A DNA stretch of 64,000 nt from an uncultured Saprospiraceae bacterium. Its GTDB lineage: Bacteria > Bacteroidota > Bacteroidia > Chitinophagales > Saprospiraceae. The stretch's first letter is position 1. Each line of letters begins with the position of its first letter. Position numbers and translations under genes: made by a program. The notes under the pieces are model-generated. The model was not told the DNA's origin, searched no databases, and saw only the letters and a list, made by a program, of their open reading frames with translations. The DNA is taken from NCBI GenBank assembly GCA_937928045.1, contig CALFWO010000005.1:98726-162725 (forward strand). The letters are read 5' to 3'. Below, one piece after another: positions 53,154 through 61,392 of the stretch.

Positions 53154-55625
53154 ATGAAGAAGTTCTTTCAGAAACGGATTAAAGCATTTAAGAAAAAAGC
53201 AAAGAAGAAACCGATACTTGCATGGGGAACCCTCATACTTGGGATACTTTTCTTAGTTGGATTCTTACTGGTGGTTAGCTTGGTAGTATCTATTCGTTGG
53301 GGATTCTTTGGAACATTACCATCTCCTAAGCAGTTGTCGCAAATACAAAATGATAATGCCTCGATTGTCTATTCAGCGGATGATCAGATTTTAGGAAAGT
53401 ACTTTATCCAAAATCGAACTTCGGTAGCCTATAATGATATATCGCCTGATCTTATCAATGCTTTAGTTGCCACAGAAGATGCCCGTTTTTTTGAACACAA
53501 AGGTATTGACTACAGGGCTTGGGTGCGCGTACTTGTTAAAACGGTCCTTTTGCAAGATCAGTCAGGCGGAGGAGGATCTACCCTCAGTCAACAATTATCT
53601 AAAAACCTTTTCCCAAGAGAAGATTACTGGAAGTTAACCATACCAGTGGCCAAGATCAAAGAAATGTTCATTGCCACACGACTGGAAAAGATTTACAACA
53701 AAGATGAATTGATTAACTTATATCTAAATACTGTTCCTTTTGGAGCAAATGTATTCGGTGTTCAAGCTGCCGCAAAAACATTCTTTAATAAATCTTCCAA
53801 AAAGGTAAATATTCAAGAAGCTGCAGTGCTTGTTGGAATGCTAAAAGCGAATACTAAATTTAATCCAGTAAGGAACCCAAATTTCTCCAAAACTAGAAGA
53901 AATGTTGTGCTGTCTCAAATGGCAAGATATGGATATTTGAAACAGTCAGAATTGGATTCATTGAAGCAAATGGAGTTAGTCACAGATTATCAAAGAGATT
54001 CCAATACAGAAGGTTTAGCCACTTATTTTAGAGCGCAGTTAAAACAAGAACTTAAATCAATATTGCCAGATCTGCAGAATGATAATGGTGAAAGTTTGAA
54101 TTTATTTACTGACGGACTTCGCATCAAAACCACCATACAATCCCGATTACAACGATTCGCTGAAGAATCTGTTCAAGAACATATGAAGGCTTTGCAGGCC
54201 AGTTTTGATAAACATTGGAAAGGAAAGAAAGCTTACGGATCGAATAGAAATTTGGCGGAAGCGATGACTAGAACCGAACGCTACAAATCCATGAAAAAAG
54301 CTGGGAAAAGTTCTCAGCAGATAAAAGAAGCTTTTGATAAGCCGATACGAATGACCGTATTTTCTTATGAAGGTGATCAAGTTCGAGAGATGTCTCCCTT
54401 GGATTCTTTGAAATATTATTATTGCCTGCTTAATGCGGGATTCTTGGCTGCAGATCCACATACCGGAAAAGTACTGGCCTGGGTAGGAGGTATCGATCAA
54501 AAATATTTGCAATATGATCATGTCTTGGCTAAGCGACAGACAGGTTCTACTTTTAAGCCGTTGGTATACGCCAATGCTATAAGATCAGGCCTCTCTCCCT
54601 GTGAATATATTCCAAATCAGTTGGTAACCTATACAGATTATGATGATTGGCAACCAGCCAATTCTGGTGATGAATACGGTGGCTTTTATTCCATGGAAGG
54701 AGGAATTAGAAAGTCCATCAATTCTATAGCAGTAAATCTTATCATGAAAACTGGTGTTGAAAATGTTCGTCACTTAGCACATGATATGGGTATTAATTCT
54801 GAAATTCCTGATGCGCCAGCAATTGCTTTGGGAACCGCAGATTTGTCTTTGTACGAAATGGTACAAGTCTATCAGACCTTTGCCAATCAAGGTGTCCGAA
54901 GGGATTTGTCATTTATCGAACGGATTGAAACGAAGGATGGGAAAATTCTTTATGAAAAAGAAGAAACAGAACCAGTAACTGTTTTGACCCAGGATGAATC
55001 CGCCATTATGGACCATCTTCTCCAAGCGGTTGTTGATAGTGGAACAGCAAGAAGATTAAGATTTAAATATCAATTAGCCGGTCCTATTGCGGGAAAAACC
55101 GGTACCACTCAAAGTCACGCAGATGGTTGGTTCATGGGATATCATCCAAACCTGGTGGCTGGAGTTTGGGTTGGTGCCGAGTATCCTTCAGTGAGATTCC
55201 GAACCATTAGTTTAGGCCAGGGTGCAAATACAGCATTACCAATCTATGGCAAATTTATGCATAAAGTAAGTAAATGGAAGGCTACTCAAAAATGGGCTAC
55301 GGCACAATTTCCGGAACCCTCTGAGGAAGTTCGATTGGCATTAAATTGTCTACCTTATTTAGAAGAAGAGCCTATTCCAATTGACTCCGTACAAGTGCTT
55401 GATGGGGGATTGTATGATGCCATAGATGAGTTGTTCGAAAAATTTAGGAGAAAAGATCCTCCACAAACTTCAAAGCCTAAAGTAAAAAGTGCACCCGATC
55501 GTGAGCGAGAAAAGGCATTAGAAAAAGAGCGCGATCGCATTCGCAAAAAGAATGATCGCATTAAAAAACAGCGAGCCAAAAAGAAGAAGCGTAAAAAACG
55601 CTGGGGTGGAATATTCGGAAATTAA
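53154..55625 (+). CDS. Penicillin-binding protein 1A (bifunctional)
   Basis: The 823-residue enzyme polymerises and cross-links peptidoglycan in the periplasm. A basic cytoplasmic N-terminus (KKFFQKRIKAFKKKAKKK) precedes one transmembrane helix (about 25-48). The glycosyltransferase domain has ATEDARFFEHKGID (E108 catalytic) and GGSTLSQQLSKNL. The transpeptidase domain has TGSTFKPL (S465, K468), SINSIAVNL and GKTGTTQSHADGW (K648). The C-terminal 80 residues are extremely Lys/Arg rich (REREKALEKERDRIRK), an unusual tail that could bind the wall's negative polymers. It overlaps the convergent DUF4412 gene by 4 bases. Confidence 0.96.
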   Translation: MKKFFQKRIKAFKKKAKKKPILAWGTLILGILFLVGFLLVVSLVVSIRWGFFGTLPSPKQLSQIQNDNASIVYSADDQILGKYFIQNRTSVAYNDISPDLINALVATEDARFFEHKGIDYRAWVRVLVKTVLLQDQSGGGGSTLSQQLSKNLFPREDYWKLTIPVAKIKEMFIATRLEKIYNKDELINLYLNTVPFGANVFGVQAAAKTFFNKSSKKVNIQEAAVLVGMLKANTKFNPVRNPNFSKTRRNVVLSQMARYGYLKQSELDSLKQMELVTDYQRDSNTEGLATYFRAQLKQELKSILPDLQNDNGESLNLFTDGLRIKTTIQSRLQRFAEESVQEHMKALQASFDKHWKGKKAYGSNRNLAEAMTRTERYKSMKKAGKSSQQIKEAFDKPIRMTVFSYEGDQVREMSPLDSLKYYYCLLNAGFLAADPHTGKVLAWVGGIDQKYLQYDHVLAKRQTGSTFKPLVYANAIRSGLSPCEYIPNQLVTYTDYDDWQPANSGDEYGGFYSMEGGIRKSINSIAVNLIMKTGVENVRHLAHDMGINSEIPDAPAIALGTADLSLYEMVQVYQTFANQGVRRDLSFIERIETKDGKILYEKEETEPVTVLTQDESAIMDHLLQAVVDSGTARRLRFKYQLAGPIAGKTGTTQSHADGWFMGYHPNLVAGVWVGAEYPSVRFRTISLGQGANTALPIYGKFMHKVSKWKATQKWATAQFPEPSEEVRLALNCLPYLEEEPIPIDSVQVLDGGLYDAIDELFEKFRRKDPPQTSKPKVKSAPDREREKALEKERDRIRKKNDRIKKQRAKKKKRKKRWGGIFGN

Positions 55626-56512
55626 TTGCCAAAGCTGGGAATCTTCATGATTTCCAAACCGCTAGTATCAAATAACGACGCATCGTAAGATCCTTCTTTG
55701 AATTCCTTGATAGTAACCACAACTTTTTCTTTTCCATTCTTCGAAAGAGAAATCATTTCTATCGGGAATCCGTCTATGTCTCCGATAAAATTGTTATTTG
55801 ACTTGGGATTCATTTTGGCTATTGCCATCATAGATTTTTGGAAAGAGTTATAATCGTAAGTGATGTCCTTTGTAGTCCAAGCAGTGGTTTTTTGATCATC
55901 TACAGTAATAATGTATTCTTGGCAAGAATAACCATCAATAGTTCTGGTGTTTCCCGTTTTCTCAACATTCGCTTGTATGTCGTCATATTTATCGAGATTC
56001 GGACGTTTCATTTCCATCGCCATTCCTTTACTTTCAATATCAGTAACCATTATGATTTTATTTTGATCCAAATACATAATGAAAAGGCTGGTAGGACCTT
56101 TAGAGTTCACCATCTTCATTGCTGTGGCAACTTTGGAAAGGTGCATTTCAATAACCATTGGTGAATCCTTTTCTTCTTTATCATTTTTATAAAAACGATA
56201 TTCCATGGCTACTGTCCCTATGAAATCATTTTGTGAAGCTACAAAGTCAATATCCTTAGTTGCACTTGGTCTAGGTGAAGGATTTTGTTCAGAGGTGGAT
56301 GAGGTTTGATTTTCTTCAGTTCCAGTTGATTTCTTTTTTTTCCTAAAAAGTCCCTCTATAGCATCAATCCCTTTATCAATTGCTTGATCAACTTTTTGAT
56401 TTGCTCGATTTTCAACTTTCTGTTCTGCTCTTTTTTTAACAGAGCCTGTTGTTATTTGGGCCAAACTTATACTTGTCCAAAAACAAAGCAGGATTAGAGT
56501 AACTGTTTTCAT
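55622..56512 (-). CDS. DUF4412-like exported protein
   Basis: The 296-residue product has a signal peptide (KTVTLILLCFWTSISLAQ) and a charged helical segment (AEQKVENRANQKVDQAIDKG). A Ser/Thr/Pro-rich linker follows, then a C-terminal half with the DUF4412 pattern: FIGTVAMEYRFYKNDK, LSKVATAMKMVNS, NTRTIDGYSCQEYIITVDDQ. DUF4412 proteins are exported, half-barrel-like and of unknown function. The gene is alone on the minus strand and overlaps the PBP1A gene at the 3' end. No lipobox is visible. Confidence 0.8.
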   Translation of the reverse strand: MKTVTLILLCFWTSISLAQITTGSVKKRAEQKVENRANQKVDQAIDKGIDAIEGLFRKKKKSTGTEENQTSSTSEQNPSPRPSATKDIDFVASQNDFIGTVAMEYRFYKNDKEEKDSPMVIEMHLSKVATAMKMVNSKGPTSLFIMYLDQNKIIMVTDIESKGMAMEMKRPNLDKYDDIQANVEKTGNTRTIDGYSCQEYIITVDDQKTTAWTTKDITYDYNSFQKSMMAIAKMNPKSNNNFIGDIDGFPIEMISLSKNGKEKVVVTIKEFKEGSYDASLFDTSGLEIMKIPSFGN

Positions 56513-56889
56513 GTTTGGTTATTTATTCGAAAAAATTATTGCTTCTCAAAGTTAGTACTAATTTATTATTGTCCCATTTTTCTGTTCCATGCGATTTTTA
56601 ATAGAGCCATTTGACTCAAGAATTAATAAATATCCAATGGTCAACCTAAATTTAAATGTCATTCAGCTTTCATTTGCATTTGTTTTCAAAATTAATTGAA
56701 AGTAAAGACTGGATGTAAATAATTGAAAATCAATAAAATAAGCTTATTTGTTGATTGTTTAATATCAAAATGTTCAAATTTAGTCGCACTTTGTTTAACC
56801 TTTTGTTAGGAATACTTAGACAAAGTGTGTATGTTTGTTTAAAGTTAAACGGGATTATCCCTTATTTCCTTAAACAAAAGCCTTCGGTT
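56513..56889 (+). promoter_or_regulatory. Gap with promoter-like boxes and nested inverted repeats
   Basis: This 377-base AT-rich gap has no gene. TTTG (56790-56793) lies 19 bases before TACTTAGA (56813-56820), a near-consensus promoter. CACTTTGT (56787-56794) and ACAAAGTG (56820-56827) form an inverted repeat around it. Downstream, TTTGTTTAA (56834-56842) pairs with 56870-56878 and encloses GGGATTATCCC (56851-56861). An alternative hairpin (GTTTAA 56837-56842 with TTAAAC 56845-56850) competes with it. The sigma gene starts at 56890. Confidence 0.5.
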
Positions 56890-57417
56890 ATGTCCACAGT
56901 AGAATTTGTTAACAAGTTTAATCAGACGACTTCCTTGCTGAATGCGTTCGCCTATAATCTCACTAAGAATGTAGATGACGCCAAAGATCTATTTCAAGAA
57001 ACAGCTTTTAGAGCGATTAAAAATCAAGACAAATTCAGACCAGGAACAAATTTTAAAGCTTGGCTGATGACCATTATGAAAAACATATTCATTAATGATT
57101 ATCGAAAGAAGGTTAAGAGAAATACTTTTTCGGATTCTACTGATAACAACTTCTTTTTGAATTCAGGTACGAAAACAGAAGTGAATGGAGCAGAGGCTAA
57201 TATGTTGATTGATGAACTTTCGGCAATGATTGAAGACCTCCAAGAAGGATTCAAAGTTCCTTTTATGCTTCATTACAAAGGATTCAAGTATCACGAAATT
57301 TCCGAACATATGGACCTTCCTTTAGGGACGGTTAAGTCTAGAATATTTTTTGCTAGAAAGGAGTTGAAGAAAAAAATAGCTGTTCGCTATCCCAAAATGG
57401 AAAGCTTATTGGCTTAA
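56890..57417 (+). CDS. ECF-type RNA polymerase sigma factor
   Basis: From the ATG at 56890 (MSTVEFVNKFNQTTS) the protein has 175 residues; an upstream ATG at 56755 would cover the structured leader and gives an implausible hydrophobic start. Region 2 is NAFAYNLTKNVDDAKDLFQE and FRPGTNFKAWLMTIMKNIFI; region 4 is LQEGFKVPFMLHYKGFKYHE and LDLPLGTVKSRI-like DLPLGTVKSRIFFARKELKK. It resembles the compact housekeeping-type ECF factors abundant in Bacteroidota. No anti-sigma gene is adjacent. A strong terminator follows. Confidence 0.92.
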   Translation: MSTVEFVNKFNQTTSLLNAFAYNLTKNVDDAKDLFQETAFRAIKNQDKFRPGTNFKAWLMTIMKNIFINDYRKKVKRNTFSDSTDNNFFLNSGTKTEVNGAEANMLIDELSAMIEDLQEGFKVPFMLHYKGFKYHEISEHMDLPLGTVKSRIFFARKELKKKIAVRYPKMESLLA

Positions 57418-57443
57418 CATATTATTGTATTAATAGTCTATCG

Positions 57444-57476
57444 GCAGTTCAGTTTTTTACTGAGCTGCTTTTTTTT
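57444..57476 (+). terminator. Intrinsic terminator of the ECF sigma gene
   Basis: A 9-bp stem with one G-T wobble (57444-57452 with 57460-57468) and eight Ts immediately after (57469-57476). Confidence 0.92.
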
Positions 57477-57574
57477 GAGAATGTCTAATTATGATCAGAT
57501 ATTTTACAAATCATAAAAACTGGACTCATCGATATTGAGAATATATAGCACTTAAAAATGCAGTAGGTACTTAT

Positions 57575-57976
57575 TTATGAATATTTGTAAGGTGCTATTA
57601 AATTGAACTTAGGTATGGTAGCATCAAAAGTGCTTTCGTCCAATAATTTTTTCATAAGAAAAGTACCACTCATGTGTCCCATATCGCTTGTCAAAGGACA
57701 CCAACTCTGATACTCATGGCTTTCGCCGGGCTTTAGAACGGGTTGTAAGCCGACTACTCCATCTCCGTCAACAGCTCTTGTGGAACCAATAGAATCATAA
57801 ATTTTCCAATGACGAGAAATTAACTGAACAGATTCGCTGCTCAAATTTTCTATGGTAACATGATATCCAAATATGAATTGAAAGGCTACTGGATCAGATT
57901 GCTCTTTTCTATAAAATGTTTTCACTGATATCTGTATGCCGTTAGTTGTAAGCGTCTCCATGGTTGTATTTGTCAA
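57575..57976 (-). CDS. apaG: ApaG protein
   Basis: The 133-residue product is a small beta-sandwich of the ApaG family (DUF525), linked in enterobacteria to Co2+/Mg2+ resistance; biochemical function is unsettled. Motifs are FQFIFGYHVTIENLSSE, VQLISRHWKIYDS, VGLQPVLKPGESHEYQSWCP and MSGTFLMK. Either the ATG at 57976 or that at 57961 (METLTT) could be used. The gene is alone, between the sigma terminator and gmk, which is 150 or more bases away and transcribed the same way. Confidence 0.93.
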   Translation of the reverse strand: MTNTTMETLTTNGIQISVKTFYRKEQSDPVAFQFIFGYHVTIENLSSESVQLISRHWKIYDSIGSTRAVDGDGVVGLQPVLKPGESHEYQSWCPLTSDMGHMSGTFLMKKLLDESTFDATIPKFNLIAPYKYS

Positions 57977-58129
57977 GATTCTACGAAGGGAACAATAAGT
58001 TTTCCCTTATAGTTCTTATAGGCAATTTCGGAAATTACAAGGGGTTTGTCAATCAAATTCAGCGAATTTCTGCTAATTAACGAGAAATACCTGATTGATA
58101 GTACATGGTATTACTTATGGGGTAATTAC

Positions 58130-58723
58130 TTAAAGGGACAAAAATGAGCGAATGATTTCTTCAGCTTCCTCTAAAGCTATTGTCAAGTCATCATTGACTA
58201 AAACGGTATCGAATTTATCTTCAAAAGTGAGTTCTCTTTCCGCTCGAATAATTCGCTTTTTCAGACTTGCTTCCGTTTCCGTTTTTCTTCCTCTTAATCT
58301 TTCGAATAGAACTTCTGCAGATGGTGGTTTGATAAACACGGCCAAAGATCGATCACCATATTTTTCTTTCAGATTGGTTGCACCATTGACCTCTATATCG
58401 AATATGATATGTTGGTCAAGTCCCCAAATGCGATCTACTTCAGAACTAAGCGTACCATAGAATTGGTCATCGTACACTTCTTCCCATTCAAGAAAAGCGC
58501 CTTCTTTTACTTTTCTCAAAAACTCTCGTGTTCTGAAAAAGTAGTAATCTTTTCCATTTAACTCATGGGGTCTTGCTGGACGATTGGTTGCAGAGACAGA
58601 AAATCCCAGCTCGGGAAATTTTCCTAGTAAATGTCTAACTATGGTTGTTTTTCCAGCACCGGATGGCGCGGTAAAAATTACAATCCCTGGCTTTTCTTTT
58701 AATTCAAATGGTAACTTCTGCAT
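58130..58723 (-). CDS. gmk: Guanylate kinase
   Basis: Gmk converts GMP to GDP with ATP. The 197-residue product has the P-loop FTAPSGAGKTTIVRHLL, the GMP-binding segment FSVSATNRPARPHELNGKDYYF, EWEEVYDDQFYGTL, and the Arg-rich lid near RIIRAERELTFEDKFDTVLVND. Only 21 bases separate it from yicC upstream, an arrangement conserved in many bacteria. The final NDDL region closes the domain; length is normal. Confidence 0.96.
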   Translation of the reverse strand: MQKLPFELKEKPGIVIFTAPSGAGKTTIVRHLLGKFPELGFSVSATNRPARPHELNGKDYYFFRTREFLRKVKEGAFLEWEEVYDDQFYGTLSSEVDRIWGLDQHIIFDIEVNGATNLKEKYGDRSLAVFIKPPSAEVLFERLRGRKTETEASLKKRIIRAERELTFEDKFDTVLVNDDLTIALEEAEEIIRSFLSL

Positions 58724-58744
58724 AAAGCAATCACTGGACCTTTG

Positions 58745-59620
58745 CTATAGGGTATTGGCCACTTGTTCTTTTATTTTTTCTAACTCATCCTTCATCTTTA
58801 CAACAAACCGTTGAATATCTGAACTGTTTGCTTTTGATCCTAATGTGTTGATCTCTCTTCCGATCTCCTGAGAAATAAATCCAAGTTTTCTACCTTTTAA
58901 AGTACTTTTCTCGTTTAGGATTTCTAGAAAATACTTGCAATGTTGAGCCAAACGAACTTTCTCCTCTGTGATATCTATCTTTTCTAAATAGTACAATATT
59001 TCTTGCTCAAAACGATTCGCATCAATATTCTCTTTACCAACATATTCCTCCATATTTTGGAGCATTCTTTTTCGCAGTTTTTCAACTCTGTTCGTCTCAA
59101 AAGGATCCACCTGATCTAAAAAACTAGCGATGTTATTCACACGTTTTTTACAATCTTCATCCATTGCCATTCCTTCAGTTCTTCTAAAAGCGTTAAAGTT
59201 TTCAATAGCACTATCCAATATCTCTAAAACTTTGGACCATTCTTCTTCATCCATGGAAGTGCTTTCCGCAGCAACCACATTCGGTAATCGAATGATGGCT
59301 TGACTAATGTCAGCTCCGTCATAACCCATCTCTTTATTTAGAGCCTGTAATTCGCGGAAGTACTTTTTATAAAGGTTTTTATTTAGACCGAATTCTCCAT
59401 CACCTTGCATAGAGATAACATCGATTGTCATTTCGATTTTCCCTCTTTCCAATGCTTTCGTGATTTTCTTTCTGAAATCTGGCTCTCTTTCACGGTAATT
59501 TTGTGGAAGCTTAAAGCGAAGATCGGTAAACTTAGAATTCAGAGATCTGAGTTCTATAGATATTGTTTTATCCTTATAGGTTCCTTTTGCTCTTCCAAAG
59601 CCAGTCATCGATAACAGCAT
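58745..59620 (-). CDS. yicC: YicC-family endoribonuclease
   Basis: YicC-family proteins are endoribonucleases that help turn over mRNA and some small RNAs. The 291-residue product begins MLLSMTGFGRAKGTYK with RSLNSKFTDLRFKLP, then has a helical middle, and ends with the conserved GRKLGFISQEIGREINTLGSKANSSDIQ motif, which holds the catalytic acidic residues. It leads the yicC-gmk pair. The promoter must lie in the divergent gap before HU (59621-59907), where no exact -7 box was found. Confidence 0.93.
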   Translation of the reverse strand: MLLSMTGFGRAKGTYKDKTISIELRSLNSKFTDLRFKLPQNYREREPDFRKKITKALERGKIEMTIDVISMQGDGEFGLNKNLYKKYFRELQALNKEMGYDGADISQAIIRLPNVVAAESTSMDEEEWSKVLEILDSAIENFNAFRRTEGMAMDEDCKKRVNNIASFLDQVDPFETNRVEKLRKRMLQNMEEYVGKENIDANRFEQEILYYLEKIDITEEKVRLAQHCKYFLEILNEKSTLKGRKLGFISQEIGREINTLGSKANSSDIQRFVVKMKDELEKIKEQVANTL

Positions 59621-59846
59621 CGCATTGTTTTTAGCACATCCGTAAACCGTAAATATAGGTAAAAACTATCCTGAGCCATTTAAATAGGGAGAATTGACGT
59701 CCTAAGTTTACACTTTTGAGCAACTCAAAAAGATTATATTCGTTACTAATATGATGAGGATCAGTTCGATAGATTCAAAATATGTCGTTATTTTTAACTT
59801 TTTTTTGAACTGGGTCTTTCATATGACCGAATAAATACCGACATTT

Positions 59847-59864
59847 GCCCCGCCTTAATGGGGC
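59847..59864 (+). promoter_or_regulatory. GC hairpin in the leader of the HU gene
   Basis: GCCCC (59847-59851) pairs with GGGGC (59860-59864) around GCCTTAAT, followed within a few bases by ATATTTTTTAT. It sits 44 bases before the HU start and has a terminator-like look, so it could be an attenuator, or the end of a short upstream transcript. Confidence 0.35.
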
Positions 59865-59907
59865 CCTCTAATATTTTTTATAACTTTTTGTAAACCAAAG
59901 ATTAACG

Positions 59908-60225
59908 ATGAGAAAAGCTGATTTAGTAGCAGCAATTTCGGAAAAGACCGGAGTCCCCAAAGTCGATGTACTAGTTTCGCTTGAATCTTTCTTTAAGGAA
60001 GTCAAGAATACATTGGCAAGTGGAGAGAACGTATATGTCAGAGGATTTGGCAGTTTTATTATTAAAAAGAGAGCCAAGAAAATTGGACGCCATATAAAGA
60101 ACAACGTTGCGATTGAAATTCCAGAACATTTTATTCCGGCTTTTAAGCCTGCTAAAATATTCGTGGAACAAGTTAAAACCAACGTAAGTACGCTTCCCAG
60201 AGATGAATCAAAATCTGCAGGATAA
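59908..60225 (+). CDS. HU/IHF-family DNA-binding protein
   Basis: A 105-residue nucleoid protein: ADLVAAISEKTGVPKVDV (helix 1), VLVSLESFFKEVKNTL and GENVYVRGFGSFIIKKRAKKIGRH (beta arms). The DNA-gripping arm region reads ARKIGR-like and is followed by the usual IPEHFIPAFKPAK. The C-terminal tail is about 15 residues longer than E. coli HU. It probably bends DNA as a homodimer. The TPR lipoprotein gene follows by 7 bases. Confidence 0.94.
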   Translation: MRKADLVAAISEKTGVPKVDVLVSLESFFKEVKNTLASGENVYVRGFGSFIIKKRAKKIGRHIKNNVAIEIPEHFIPAFKPAKIFVEQVKTNVSTLPRDESKSAG

Positions 60226-60232
60226 ATAAAGA

Positions 60233-61015
60233 ATGATGAATAAAACCCAATGGATTTCGATTGCTGGAGCCGCGGTTTTATTTTCGCTGCTTTACTTTGG
60301 ATGTAATACAAAGCCTGAAAATATAAAAGGTCTTGAAAAGACAAGAACCTTAGCTGCTGAAAAAACTTCCGCAGCCGTTTTAATGAAAAATGCAAAAGCC
60401 AAACTGCCAAATGCTGAGTTGGCTAGCTTGGAACTTTTAGAACAAGAGTTTGTTAACACGACAGTTGATAGTATCAAAATTAACTATGGTAAACAGCTTT
60501 CGGGAAGATGGTTTGAGTTAAAACAACCAGCCATTTCTGGACATTTTGCTCAAGAAGTTGCTTCGCTTGAAAATGAAGAAAATTCTTGGAGCATCGCAGG
60601 AACTACTTATGCACTTTGTGTACAAAGGAGTCAGGATGAAGTAGAAAAAGATTTTTGTTCGAAAAGAGCAGTAGAATCTTTTGAAAATGCAATCTCATTG
60701 AACCCCAGTGAATCAGCCCATAAGTTGAACTTAGCGCTGGTTTATGCTGATAACCCACCGGAAGGTCAGCCTATGAAGGGAATTCAGATGTTGTTAACTT
60801 TGAATAGAGAACAACCGGAGAATGTAACTGTCATCAAAACTTTGGCAAGACTAGGATTGCAAACTGGTCAATTTGAAAAAGTATTGGCTCGATTGACAAA
60901 AGCCAAAGCTTTAGCGCCAAATGATAGAGAAATAGATTGTATGTTGGTGAAAGTGTATACTGCAACAAATGAGACAGCGCTTGCTGAACAAGCGGCAGTT
61001 AACTGCAACCGGTAA
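60233..61015 (+). CDS. TPR lipoprotein
   Basis: The 260-residue product starts with a lipoprotein signal, LFSLLYFGC near residue 24 (either of two adjacent ATGs at 60233/60236). About 100 residues of polar helix follow, then TPR-like repeats: FENAISLNPSESAHKLNLAL and VLARLTKAKALAPNDREID. Lipoproteins of this kind act as scaffolds in the periplasm. It sits between HU and the AURKAIP1-like ORF, a conserved neighbourhood in many Bacteroidota by recollection, not search. Confidence 0.82.
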   Translation: MMNKTQWISIAGAAVLFSLLYFGCNTKPENIKGLEKTRTLAAEKTSAAVLMKNAKAKLPNAELASLELLEQEFVNTTVDSIKINYGKQLSGRWFELKQPAISGHFAQEVASLENEENSWSIAGTTYALCVQRSQDEVEKDFCSKRAVESFENAISLNPSESAHKLNLALVYADNPPEGQPMKGIQMLLTLNREQPENVTVIKTLARLGLQTGQFEKVLARLTKAKALAPNDREIDCMLVKVYTATNETALAEQAAVNCNR

Positions 61016-61072
61016 TCAAAAAATTAGGACTTAGTCCTGAAAATATTTTAAGACATAAAAAGAATATAGATT

Positions 61073-61168
61073 ATGCCATGTGGAAAAAAGCGTAAGAGAC
61101 ATAAGATTTCGACGCACAAGCGTAAAAAGAGACTACGCAAGAATAGACATAAGAAGAAAAACAGATAG
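61073..61168 (+). CDS. AURKAIP1/COX24-domain basic miniprotein (mS38-like)
   Basis: This 31-residue ORF reads MPCGKKRKRHKISTHKRKKR and continues RLRKNRHKKKNR-like to the TAG at 61166. It is about 70 percent Lys, Arg and His. This is the signature of the AURKAIP1/COX24 family, known in mitochondria as ribosomal protein mS38 and found as tiny proteins in Bacteroidota, where it probably binds the ribosome. It is too short for routine ORF calling and is easily missed. It is 57 bases after the TPR gene and is followed by hairpins. I am sure of the pattern but not of its ribosomal place. Confidence 0.82.
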   Translation: MPCGKKRKRHKISTHKRKKRLRKNRHKKKNR

Positions 61169-61217
61169 GTAAATTTGGCCTTTCAGGGCCTTATTTATAG
61201 CTATTATAAAAGATTTG

Positions 61218-61242
61218 GCCGGTACGCTTCCAGTGTACCGGC
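61218..61242 (+). terminator. Hairpin terminator between the miniprotein and RNase G
   Basis: GCCGGTAC (61218-61225) pairs exactly with GTACCGGC (61235-61242) around 9 bases, with five Ts a few bases later. It probably ends the HU-TPR-miniprotein transcript. Confidence 0.7.
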
Positions 61243-61392
61243 ATTCACTTTTTGTAGCTGCTTGACCAATTGTCTAATACTTATCTGAGACTAGAATTGG
61301 TCCAGTCCACGAAGTGGTGCTGCTATCATATTTTCAATCATCTTTGCTGCACCGCATCTGAATAACCCCTGGATGGCTCCCAAGCCATAGTA

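Noticed and set aside
59868..60410. 180-residue minus-strand ORF over HU
   Set aside because: It is antisense to HU and the TPR gene, both strongly supported by family motifs.
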